A DNA stretch of 64,000 nucleotides from the NCBI GenBank assembly GCA_947579665.1, contig OX388346.1, forward strand, positions 87,050,615 to 87,114,614, given 5' to 3'. Of the stretch, positions 11,371 to 23,700 are shown in pieces (positions within the stretch are counted from its first letter, which is position 1; each line of letters begins with the position of its first letter). Position numbers and translations under genes: made by a program. The notes beneath the pieces were generated by a model. The model was not told the origin of the DNA and made no database searches. It worked only from the letters and a program-made list of their open reading frames with translations. This stretch comes from Sympetrum striolatum (Eukaryota > Arthropoda > Insecta > Odonata > Libellulidae).

Positions 11371-13560
11371 AAACAATTTGGATACGAATTTTTGAAGTCG
11401 ACTTGAAGCTGTAGTCAGAAGCACAGTATTTTTTATTTTGTGCTGCTAATATCGGTCAAACGTATTTAATTACAGGAAGATTATGCGAGGCTGTCAAAAC
11501 TGCAGAAAAAATCACTGTCGACGACATTTTTCAATCAAGTTATTTCTTTGTAAGAGTAGTGGAAAAGGAGGCCATAAAAGAAATGAATGATTGAAAAAAT
11601 TACATCCGAGCATAAACAATGTGAGGAAATATTTCAGTTCCAGATGTTGAAATAAATGATAGTCCAGAGAGGACTCCACAAACCGCCCCAACCATTCTTT
11701 GTCCACTAAATTCAAAACAACGCTTCGTCTGAAAGAAGCAAGGGAACCCTGTTTCATACCCAGTAAGAAAGCGTAAATGAAATGAAAAAAAATATTTGTA
11801 ATATTAAACGAATTGAACTAAGCAAGAGTAAACTCAACAGAGAGTCATAAGGAACAGATGATATAGCAGACCCCAAATGAACCTCAATTCTTGTTAACCC
11901 ACGTAATAAAGTCCTATTCTGATTTCGAGCGTCAACTGATCTAGAACATTTTCGAACATAGCATTCTGCAATACTGATGTGTGTTTGAATCTCACGTTCG
12001 AAGTACGAACTTCACACAAAAGTTTGAACCAAATTCTTCGCTATTACAACGGATTCTTGTAAACAGAACAACAGTTCTTAAAATAATTATCTATCAAATC
12101 ACCATACAAAATTTCACGCGAAACTTTAAGAGAATAATTAAACTAAAATGTAACATTTCAATAAAGTGAGGTGCAAACTTAAGGCGCTGATGAATACTGG
12201 ATCCATCCATTTAGTACCATGCAAATTAGCCAAGTATGAAAAGGCACTTTGTTGGCACACACACAATGATAAATTGGTTATTTTTATTTCATAATAAAAT
12301 GTATTAATCATAACAAATTATGCAATTATTAATTAACAAATAATCAATGCTTGTATTATTATTTTGTTATTTTTCTATTCTGCAAATTTAATAAAAATAA
12401 TGAGTTGACTTCAGACAAAGAATTACTACGTAACTAAAGTAATATTCCACATCTTATCGAGGCTAATTAAAAAAAATATTTTGCATGAAAAAGCAGTAAT
12501 GAGAAACAGAATTCATCAATACCACAGTGTTCCTCCAATTGGTATTGCATTGATTATTGTATCTATAGTATCGTTGTTCTTCCCTACTTCAATAAAATCG
12601 TCACGACAGCAGGCTTTCCATGTCGTAGAAAGAGTCAATGGCATTCTTCGCGTATTTTAGATTTCGTTCCCAGGATTTGCTTCATCGATTGTCCTGACCA
12701 ACATAGCACTCGTCTAATATCAACCGGGATTCACGCGACGTCATCGATTTACGTTCTTCTATCGAATCTACCTCTATTCTTAATTCCCACTAATAAATCC
12801 AATATTCCTATTACGCTTATCAAGCAATGGCTCTCGACCCATTTCTACAGGAGTGCATCAGCATGTACGGTAATCTCTTCCGTCAAAAATTTGGGATATA
12901 TTACAAATTTTGTAGAATTATCGTTGTGTAACGGTAAGCTAAAAGTGAAGCGTGAAAAAATTAAGCCGAAGCTCTACGGATATAGATAGTGTAAGCGAAC
13001 GAGGGAAAAGAAAAATAAACTACTATAGGGTGAAAATAAAACGGCTGTAAGTGTAAGTTATGAGTAGAACTAGAACGTGGAAAAAGTAAAGACCGATATT
13101 TTATGAATATCAGACAAGAATCTGAACTTTATTGACGTGTGGGTAAAATATAAACGTTTTGAAAATCAAAGAGCCATTATGCTCCGAAATTTACGAAAAC
13201 GATGAATCTAGAAATCTAATTAGCATACTTTTTAACTGTACAAAAGGAATTGATCAATAAACACATTCACGATCCTATCCTTCAGTGATATTTATGGCAT
13301 ATGAAAAATCTATAGCTCTATTCCTACAGTAATTTGTGGTAGAGAAAAAAATACATACTGAAGATAAGTTTCTGCTCTAACAACATGAAGAGTACTGAAC
13401 ACCTCTCCAATCAATAATTGCACAATAGGCTAATTTCGAATTGTTTTTTTTTTATAGCTAAAGGAGTACTGAAGACACGTAAGACATTACAGACAGAATG
13501 ACAGAGAATATCTACCCTCCTAATAGTCAATCAACACCCAGAAACCGTAAAAGTATTTTT

Positions 13561-13600
13561 CAATTTGAAGGAAATTTCAATTTGAAGGAAATTTCAATTT
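13561..13600. repeat. Short tandem repeat, 17-bp unit
   Basis: The unit CAATTTGAAGGAAATTT occurs twice in a row (13561-13577 and 13578-13594) and a third time partially. Confidence 0.9.
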
Positions 13601-15327
13601 ATTTATTTCATTCTCTTCTAATTTACAAAAGAGTTAGGCGTATCAAATACAAACTTAAGTTTATATCACCAAAAGCACATTTTGTTCTTACGCTTTAAAA
13701 TCATATAAATCGTGCCTTAAAAAATTAAATACAGACATTTAAGATTACTAGAGAATAAAATAAACTAAAAAAATGAAAACAATAGAGAAAATAAAATAAT
13801 TTTTCATTTTACGAAAATTTCCTACTATACGAGCAAACTATATGCAAAAGGCGTGGTCAATAAAATACAAGGAATACCATAGAGGGTGATGATATTCATC
13901 CGTAACACACGAACGATTATAATATTATTTATTTGTAATAACCGGTAATTTTAAGACAGTTTTATTTTATATACTATACTATTGGATGTATTATTAGAAA
14001 ATAAAGGATAAGTTGTTCCATCATCAAGTAAAATTTCAAGAGTTATGGATACGATTCATTAGTCGGGTGCTCCCCTATTCTAGAGACCAGTAGGCACTAA
14101 TTCATCTTCACACCAAAAATAGGTAAATTTTCCAATTTCTTCAAGATGAATAAAAAATACAAGAGCAATTTTGACGTAAAATGTAGGCCAAAACAGCTGC
14201 AAACTTGAGATCATACATTGAGTTTTATGAGACATCCCAAAATTCACCCCTACTTTCACTTTCTAAATAGCAGAAAAACTCGTGCGTAATATTTGTTAGT
14301 TTTTCCTGCCTTTTTGATGGACGACGGCGATTATTCCAACAAAATCCCAGCGATTGGAGCGATTCGAAACATTTGACCTCTTTCGTCACTTAGGAAGGTA
14401 GAGATAGCCAACATATATATCGACCAATATATAATTAGCGAATAAGATATTTACTACCATAAAATCATACTTCTATATCATAAAAAAATATCTTTGCGGA
14501 ATTATCAGAGACTGGAATAACAGAATTACTGCCATAATAGAGGAAAAAATAAAAATCGGTGAGAAAAAAATCCCTTATAGAATGATTATTAGAATCGTTA
14601 TTGACTATAAGAGTGATAATAACTCTTATAATTTTGATAGTACTAATTTGACTATTTGTAGTTTGAAATCGATCTATTGCATTTGATCGATTGTAAGAAG
14701 GTTCAATTATTTCAAGAGAATGAAACTTGCAGACAAGCGTCTATCACTAATTAATAGTAAAGCAATTGCACTGTTTCAATGTAAATAGAGTGAACCGAAC
14801 AGACAGATATAAACCAAAATCTACTATACCAAGCAGCTCGAGCAGCGAAGTTTGGAGAGCATATCGCGTCAGCGCCCCCTCAGGGCCTACGATCCCTTGA
14901 CCTCCTCATCGCGTCAGGGTGAAAATATATGGCACAGTGTGACGCACGGCAGTCTATATGACAAATTACGATTCAGGCCTCCAAATGTAGACATTTATGC
15001 CGATGCAGACGCGTGCCTCACGCATTGGAAGGGGGAGGGGGATGAGCCGGGGCATAGCAGCCACCCTACGACGCCGGGCACCAAAATGTGCGTGGGAGAA
15101 GGGAAACCTCACCCACTTCCGATCGAAATCGCTCGTGGAAAACAGGAGCTAGTACTACCAACTAAACGACACGGCCAAAACAACGACACTGTATGAATCG
15201 TTAATCACCGGTGACTCAGAAGTACCACTGCCGACTCCCTCGGTCGATCCGTTCGGTGTCAAACCCGAGTCGCTACTGGGAATTGCTTTGTTTATACGCG
15301 GAAATCCACCATTGCACTGGGACTCAC

Positions 15328-15351
15328 CTGGGCAGTCGTTTCGGTAACCAT
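15328..15351 (-). CDS. Ank2: Ankyrin-2, coding exon 1 (start codon, residues 1-8)
   Basis: On the minus strand this reads ATG then seven codons, giving MVTETTAQ, and stops at a consensus donor (CAG followed by GTGAGT, donor GT complement at 15326-15327). It ends in phase 0, as needed to join the exon at 5363-5464, whose first codon starts the ANK region. Insect Ank2 proteins known to me begin with a similar leader (MVT..., ending in Q or G) directly before the first repeat, which supports the assignment. The start has A at -3 and G at +4. In the same frame upstream there is a TAA (complement at 15424-15426) with no other ATG in between, so this is the first possible start. The exon is far too short for ORF scanning. 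Alternative first exons further upstream cannot be excluded. Confidence 0.87.
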
Positions 15352-15584
15352 TTTTCGTGCGGGGGGGCTCAAGACGGTGCAACCTCTTTGCAGCGACCCA
15401 AAATCGGCCCTCGGCCCACGCCCTTAGTTGGCTGCCGCCCCCAAAAGCCGTCTCCTGCGCAGTCTTTGCTGGATGAGGCCCCCGGCGGCTCGTGTGAGAG
15501 AGGCGACAAGTGGCCCCACTCGATTCGGGAGATGGGGCCACGGGATTTTGCGAGGGGTCCCGTACACCCCTTTCCCCTAACGCG

Positions 15585-15660
15585 GGATTCGAACTGGGAC
15601 TCTGGAACCGAGGATTCGACGGGTGAATGGAGGGTTAACGGCGGAGGCCCTCATCCGTAC
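15585..15660 (-). repeat. SINE-like B-box segment upstream of Ank2 exon 1
   Basis: AGTTCGAATCCCGC on the minus strand (complement starting at 15585) is a near-consensus Pol III B box about 230 bases upstream of the Ank2 start codon. The A box is not convincing. If transcribed, it would share the direction of Ank2. Confidence 0.35.
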
Positions 15661-15688
15661 CACGGTCTGTGCAGTACTGCAGCAGAGT

Positions 15689-15777
15689 GGGTGAGGGGCG
15701 TAGGGGGGGGGGAAGGGGACGGAGGGAGGGGAACGCCAATGGGGGAGGGAGGGATCGAAAGATAGGGAAGGGGGGGC
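15689..15777 (+). repeat. G-run tract
   Basis: The plus strand carries many runs of three or more G, including ten in a row at 15703-15712, giving strong G-quadruplex potential. It lies 0.35-0.43 kb upstream of the Ank2 start codon, on the template strand for that gene. Confidence 0.8.
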
Positions 15778-17799
15778 TCCGAAGCAGGGAAAAATGAGAG
15801 CGGAGAAGATGGGAAAATTCGGGGGTGTAAAAAGAGCGCGAATGAGAGGGATTGGCGGGAGAAAAAATTGATGGGACAAGAGCGAAGGGAGATAATCGGC
15901 ATTAAGGGAAGCAACAGATTAAAGGGAGAAATTGGCGCAATGGAAGGTGTCTGTAAAGGTAAAAGTAAAGGTCCGTCTGAAGAAGGTGAGGAAGATTTTT
16001 CGGGGTGCAAAGAATCGAGGGGATGCAAGAAGAAACAACTCCTTGTGGGAAGTTGTGCAAGAGGGGGTCGAGAGCGAGAGGAAGAAGGGGAAAGCAAGAC
16101 AGGGGAAGACGTTTCCGAAGGATGTCGCTTTCTTCGTCGCGTGATTAGAAAACGGAGCGGCGTTGCGTAATTGCAGCCACCTTTTCCTCCTCATTCGCCG
16201 TGAGCAGTGCAGATCGGAGGAAAGGCGAGAGAAAGTCCATCCGAAAATTGCCAGAGTAAGAAAAACCTCCGGGGAATCGTCCGTCGAATGTGCACAGGGA
16301 CCATTTACCACCCGTTGGCGGCGGCGAATGAGTCACGCTTCCGGTGCACGTTAATAAGGCTGGCGCGTATTTATCTTGAACCTGCCGGTCAACGTCGAGG
16401 GGAAATGCACTCCCTTGCACCACGCCGACGTCGGCTGAAAAATATCCCGAGCGATAAAAAATTAAAGACGTCGACGGATGTGATTTTCCAATCCGAGACG
16501 GCAATCAATCAAATGTGCGCGACGTCTCAATATTCGATCGATATCCGAATCTCATCCCGAGTGCGTGTATTGGATGAGTGTATGGGAGGAGGCTTCCCTA
16601 GCAATTAATTTTTTATCGCGGTCGGAAAAAAGGGCACGAGACGAGCCCCGAAATATATTACTTCCGTCGCGATTTCCCCAGCGGATGCGTGGGCAAGGGA
16701 AAGGACCCCGACCTCAGACTCGTGAAACGGCCTTTGTGCATATCCGTGAGGCACAACACTCATTGTAGCGATCGAAATACCGAGCGCTTTGTTAAAAATA
16801 CGCGATCCTTGGAAAGCGCTTTTCAGACGGAGCATCAGCTGTCTCTGAGAACGACCATCGGTGAAAACATCTCAAGAAAAACAATCCATCCCTGGGAAAC
16901 ATTGGAAACAATACTTGCGAACAAAGTACAAGTTCCCAATGCTACGTGAATTCATAGGATATTCTCCACCTAAATCAGTCCTCTAAACATGTAACAAAAG
17001 CATTGTTTATACAATACCATACTACCTTCTACGTGCATATATACAGGTAAATTTGAGACTTGAGTGTGTGCTTTTTGTTTGGGTATCCAATTCCTACTTT
17101 ATATTTTTGGCTACATAAACAATACGAACAGGAATGGAAGTTATACAGTCCAATTCTGGGCAGTTGTGTCTTGACGGCAGTTTATCACCATTATCAACGC
17201 CTTATTGTCGGTACCAGTAGGAAACCATAGTGATTATGCTCACCAAAGTTGATCTCTCTACAAAATACCGCAATTAGCTCCTTAATTTCCAGCGAAAGAG
17301 GACTTAATATTGAGGAGGAGGACAGTCTTGACCCTGAGACGTGCCAAACATACGTCATCCATATCGCACGCATCTCCAGAGTGGACTATTTTCCTCTACC
17401 AATCTCTTCCGACGTTTCAAATCGCATCGCCGAGGACAATGCCTTTTACTCCATTTTCTCTGGAGAGCCGCAATTCAGCCGCGGTCCAACAGACTGCAGA
17501 TACGTTTTACTCGCCACCTCTGACGGCAAGTAAAGAACAAAAAGGCTGCGAATCGAGTCCCGGCTAATGCACGTTCCCCTCATTACTATTCCTCGTACTG
17601 TACTGGCCCTCTCCGAGGCGTCTCTCCCTCACCGCCGTATCGAGCGGGCTGGGTGACGCGCCAATGGGCGGGAAGGGGTCAGGGGGGAGAGGGTGGAACT
17701 CTGGCTCGATCAATACGGGCCCGCTTGGCCCTCTTCCCCTTCCCTCGTCTTCTAGGCCACCCTTCCCTCCTTTATCCGCAGAGAAATTCCTCCCCTTTA

Positions 17800-20700
17800 T
17801 TTTTTCACCTCAACCTAATCCCTCAGTGGACTCACCGTAAGCGATTCGCGGAGTTCGAGATAAATTATAAACCATGGAATCAGCTGATGATCTAGGAGGA
17901 CTTGTTTTCTACACAAATATTCTGGCTTAACTTACCTCCGAATATTTATTCATAGGAAATCGCTTGATCGATACTAAAATTACGCATTCGCTTTCGCTGC
18001 GGCCCGATAAACAATCCACCGCAGTGAATTCTGGAAGTCTGGAAATTCTGGATATTTCGTTCATTCTCACCACAAAGAAATACTTTTTATTTTAAATTAT
18101 TAACTATTCGATTTACATAATTAGGTAGGTATTGTATTGTCGATGCTACCTTTAATATTTTGTATTTGCAACTTTTCTTTCATACCATCACGTTTGGATT
18201 TTATACCTGATAAATTAATTTAATTTATGATAAGATTATTTGCAAAAATTTCATAAGGAAGCATTTAACCTACGAGCAAGTATCAAAGATGTTTCGTGGA
18301 AGAAAATAGCGCAATATTTTGATAAACTTTCCATCTGTTTTAGTGAATGTTTCTACTTAGGAAAATAAATTTTTTATACTATGAATATTGCATGAATATT
18401 ATGAATAATATATTAATAATTAAAAAATGTAAGCACCAGATGATGCAGCTACTTAAAGTGAAAATTGTTTAATAATTGTTATAATGATTATAATAAGACA
18501 TGTGCTCCCGATACGTTAATATTCTTGTTTTTTACCGTATCCGCAAATAATTGAAATGAAAGTGGCTGCAGACGGAAACATCTCTTTTTTTCCTATACAA
18601 CGAAAAAGAATGAATCGTAAGTCACGAACGTTTTAAAAGCATCTGCAATATCACTTCAAGTTTACTCATTGTAATTGCAGCCTTTCATTGATTATCAATA
18701 ATGTATCTCGACTTCAAGAAATCATTTCTTTAAAGAGATGGAATTGTCTCCAAACACTGTCTGGCTAAGTTCTGCGATAGAGTACCTATTGAATTATGAG
18801 CTAGCGGAAGGGAGTTCCGCGGGATTAAGTTAGGCGTGGGGGAAGTGGCGTCAGATGAGGACTTTTATCTGTGGAGGCATGACGAAATTAAGAAGATGAT
18901 TAGGTCGGTATCCGGAGGCGGCAAGAAGGAGCTGATGCTGTTAGCGTGGGTGATTTGAATGAGGGGTCACCGAGAGGGGAGTGTTGGCGGATTTCAGACC
19001 ACAATTTGCGTGCAAGAAACGCCGTTTTCTTTAATTAGTTCTTTTTGTCGGTGGCGAATGCGACGGCCGCAAGACTATGCGGAGTTTTGCCGCTGAGCAA
19101 GAAACGTTTTCAACTTCTTTGAGTCCTCCATCGCTAAACACCACTCTCCTGGTTAATTAGCTACGTACATCAACCAAGTTTCGCGGTCGTGCTCGGAAGC
19201 TCGGAAAATTACATTTAAAGTTTTCGATAATTAGCCTCTTTTATCTTAAAGGAACTCACCTCGCCAATTTTCAGCATGATTTTAATGAAAAGTAGATTAC
19301 TTTTTAGGAGCAATTAACTATTATACAGCAATTTTTCAATAATCAATGATTGTAATTCGCCACTTAGAGAATTATTTTTCTCAAATGGAAAATTTAATAA
19401 GCAAAATATTTAGCATAAAGTCATCCATGAAAAAATTGCCATGTCCAAGAATATTTCCCAAATCTTTAGCGATATCAAATAGTATTATTCATAGTAAATT
19501 TCCATACCACTACTATATGTATAGAATTTCTTTTAAAATCAGAATGAATATTGTACATTTTTATTAAATCCCGCACAATATTTAGTATTTAAGAATATTT
19601 CTAATCTCCAAACACATTGTAAGCATTTTCTATCTAACACTGGCGTGAATCCAAAAAAAGGCTTAAATCCCTATATAATTTTAAAAATTTCGGAATAATT
19701 GTCGAAATAAAGGATGTGAGATATATTTCATCAGGGTTAGGGTGATAAAATTTTTAAGCTATATGTTTCAAAAATGCCTCGAGTGGATTCAGGGCTAAGC
19801 ATATATTTCAATCCGCACACGAGCAGTAATATCTTTCTTGAAAAGTAACAAGCAGCTAGAAATTCTTACAAATAAATGCAGACCTTCTAAGAGCAGACTG
19901 CTTTCATAGATGAAAATCCGTGCACTAAAAAATGAGCTTAAAAAATCCCAAAAGAGCAAAACATTACCTCCAATAAAAATAAGCTGCCGAAATGAAGCGG
20001 CATTTATCTCTCGTGCACCTAATGCCCAATTTCCATCCAAAGAGGAAGCCTTCTCGAGAAAATCTTTCCAAGTATTTATCTTAGACTCGAATATGCTTGG
20101 TTTCCGGTTGAATTTTCTTACGGCGGGAAATCTCTCGGAATTCGTCCGTCTTTTGTTTCTGAAACAGACTGCCACTTAGAAAACGCGGCAAAAATCTCGC
20201 AATCCGCTCGGGGTCGTTCTTTGTGAGAGGCTCTTCAGAGGCGCTATGGGCAGATGCATCTCAGCTCATTTGCTTCGGGACCACTAATCGCATTACCTAA
20301 TACCACCACGTTCCTCGGTTACACAAAAAGGATGCGCACGATGAGGCCTTTATCGAATTTCCCTATCTTTTAATTTTCCATAAAATGGTATTTTATCACC
20401 CCCCTTTCACGTAGAGCATTTAACGTACGTCGCAGAAATGGAAATGAAAAAGTATAATGATGGTCTAGAATTTTGAGTATATTTCCTGAGAAAAATCAGT
20501 GATAACAAGGTATGACCATTGAGTATTTATCACTTTATAATTAATTTTACGAATTTCAAAATACTTTAAACAGAATACCACAATTTTTCTATTCGGAGAA
20601 TGCATCAACCTTTGAGTCTTTCTAAATATTTATTGGATTGGTGGATTGATTTTTCTTAAAAATTTCATGTTTCTAACTCTAACTAAATTACGAGAGAAAC

Positions 20701-23700
20701 TTACTTTTCCTTAGTGATGAATATTAACGCATTTTGGTCGATTCAGTGCCTCAGACATTTTTGAAATTAATTAAAAAGTTAAAACTCTTTCAAAAAATAA
20801 TAATCTCAAAATATGCACACTCCGCTGCCACTGGAGTTGGCAGTATCAAAGGTAAACTTTTTTAAGGAGCTGTAAAGCTGGATTTGCAAAATCTTATCTA
20901 ATTTTGTTAAATCTAAACACAACTTTCCTAGGTATGCACGTTTGGGTACAGAATTATAGAAAAAAATACGAATGAAGCGATCACTTCTTAAATCGGAGGA
21001 TTTTGAAGTAACGTACATTACGGAGTACCACAATTAAATGTTGGAAAGTTTAAAAGTTGCATAAAACTATCAACTGGTGAGAAAATTAGATACTGTATAT
21101 TAAAGCTAAATATTCAGGAATGGTATAGGCTTTTATATTGGAAAATTATTGAGTTTTTCAATAAAATACTCTAAAAATATCAGTAGATAAAATCAGCAAT
21201 GCATCAAATTAATATCACAGGGAAAATTCTCGAGCCTGCCGCATCGATACTAATGCCATTATGATATCGAAATATCTGCAGCAATATTACCGTCTTCGAA
21301 TTAAAGACGATTTTAAAATGGAATATAGGAGATTTTAAGATTCTTTTGACTCGAAACTTGAGTTACGATAATATAATCATTCAAAATATTAAATTTCCTT
21401 CGTGTACACACTTCCTTTTCTACCTTCCCGATCACACACAAAAAGACGTGCTGATTTAGCGAAGGTGAGCTTTTTCCTCTGCAATCGTGACGTAACTAAA
21501 AGAGCGTCTAGAGGAGCTCCCAGGCCGACGGGCGCCAAAAGAATACTTGAAGATCGATACTATGCCACAAACCCAAAAAAAGTTTGATCTAAACATTCTA
21601 TTCTGGTCCTGAATTTCATTTAAAAGGACGGTCGATACGAAATTTTTAGATAAATAAATACACGTGCCGATAGTATGAATATAACTTCGAAGTAAGAAAT
21701 CATGAAGGTAACCAAATGGCTCTCTTGCTTCTACCTTCAACTTTTAAAACGAGCCTCGGCCTATTTGGGCGATTCATTATTAGTTACTTATATATTTAAA
21801 AGATTCACATACACTTATGCCACCAGTACATCCGAAACAAAAAATTACCATCGATATCTACAGTAAAAAAATTCAAAAATATTTACAAAATAGGTTAAAA
21901 TTATTTTCATGAAAGATTATTTACATGAAAATATATTCATACAAAATTTTAAGAACGAGTTAAGTGTTAGTCTGAAAGGGCCTATGGAGGAAGAGAGTTC
22001 AGAAGGTTACTAGAGAGTGCGGCAGATTCCCGTATTTATGAAGTTCACTAATAAGTGAGGGGTATAGCGCGACAGAAGGGATCGGTTCGCAGTAAAATCC
22101 TTCGACTTGTAAGCAGATAACTTGAGCATCGTAGTTTCGTAACACAGGCGGTCTTAGAAGCAAAGATTCTGTAATTGCTAAAGAGACGCGATTTGCTCAA
22201 CCGATCAAAAAACAATGAATGAGTTTCAAACATTCTTGTGAGGATATCTCGAGGAAAATGCTTATCGTCATCGGTCTCAAATTTTACAAGAATTTGAGGA
22301 TGCTATTTCTGGGGGCATCCATTCCTCAAGAGCTGACCAATAGAGCGATGGGAAATTTTAGGTAACTGCTTTAGCAAGGCCCCGAAAGTAACGGCCACCA
22401 TTCGACTGATACGATTCACAAAAAAAAAACAAAATAAATAAATAAGATAGTAAGGATTTTCGAAAATATTAAGCTTTTTCCCATAATTTGCTTTATTTAC
22501 ATTTGATCAGTCTTTGAAATGTCAGAGTCGCACCCATTATGATATTCAGCCACGAAGAGATTTATCCATTTGCAAAATAAGTTATTAACAAATTATGAAT
22601 AATAGATATAAGGGGATAGGAAGATAATATACTCATAAATAAGAAATTTAAAATAAAATAAAAACGTGAATTGATTAAGTTCCAACCGCAGAATCTCAAC
22701 CTTAGATTGGATTTCTTTCTTCCTCGATGCAATGTGGATACACATGGAATTTTCTAATTATAATTTAAAAGAAAGGCATGATTAGTTTTTATAGGAACTG
22801 AACAACGAGGACTTAGAATTTATCTCACAATCAACAGTTTTAAGGGAATACGGTTTGAATCACACAAGTTTTTGATTGTGAGGCTAAAATTATATTATCA
22901 ATAGCACAATAGTAATGTTTCTTTTTTGTGTATCCTTCTTTAAATATTTTTTCCGGACATATGATGAATAAAAAAGTACACCAGAGATGTTCACGTATAT
23001 GGATTTCCGATCCGACCAGGAAGAACAAACTTCCGCTTATCTGTAAATTACGGGTTTCTATTTCTTTACATAATATTCCTTTTTTCTCGTAGTTATAAGG
23101 CCCACCTGCCATACGCTGGAAGGCGGCTTATAAGGTATTAATGTAGGTGTAGCTATACTCCGATATGTAATCTCTAAGTCACACCGGAATGTACAATTTT
23201 CTTCAACATTCAATTCTATTAAATAGTCCAAATGTAATAGTAACTTTCCGCGCTAGGATCCGTTTGAACTTTTCTATTTGTCTCGACGATAAACAAATGA
23301 AATCCCTGCACTTCGTAATTGCTCAAGTCGAGGGAGCTTGTGGTTGGACCACAACATTCCCTCAAGGGGAAGCTCTCATCTCGTGGATGTCATTGTAACG
23401 CCTACCGAATGAACACCCGCCGTGATTCGATTTCGTGAAGGGCCTCCGAGAGTAATCGAAAATATTCCGAGCAAATAACATGGGGTGCTGACGTCAGTTC
23501 TAGCGCAAACTTCCTACTATCGAGAAACGTGCTGGGATAATAAATAACATCTCCAGGAAAGATGCAATATAAAAAAGGGGATCTATATACGTAGGTGGAA
23601 AACGAGGATGCCGATTTACAAGTAATAGTTATTGAACCATGCAGTGGAAACCATTTAACACCAATTTACTCGAAGTCATCTACAGTGCTCCAGTACAATC

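Larger units (their letters stand above)
5465..15327 (-). other. Ank2: Ank2 intron 1 (about 9.9 kb)
   Basis: The intron runs from the GTGAGT donor after MVTETTAQ to the TTTTCAG acceptor of the first ANK exon. It is mostly AT-rich and contains a SINE head near 7247-7316, a B-box fragment near 9445, a LINE remnant at 9485-10260 and a GC-rich patch at about 10480-11370. The stretches 5465-7240, 7320-9400 and 11400-14800 show nothing else that I can support. No additional ANK exon is visible. Long 5' introns of this kind often carry enhancers, which is an inference here. Confidence 0.8.
14830..17800 (-). promoter_or_regulatory. CpG-rich region around the Ank2 start exon (probable promoter)
   Basis: About 3 kb of CpG-rich sequence surrounds coding exon 1, in contrast to AT-rich DNA on both sides. 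In an otherwise AT-rich insect locus this pattern fits a promoter and 5' UTR. The transcription start should lie upstream of 15351 on the minus strand, meaning higher coordinates. No TATA box or clear initiator was identified there. A G-run tract (15689-15777) and a SINE-like B box (15585-15595) are inside it. Long overlapping frames here on both strands reflect the composition, not genes. Confidence 0.55.

Noticed and set aside
15155..15765. Overlapping 128- and 184-codon frames on opposite strands
   Set aside because: They are in the CpG-rich promoter region, overlap each other, and the minus frame conflicts with the phase of the real start exon.
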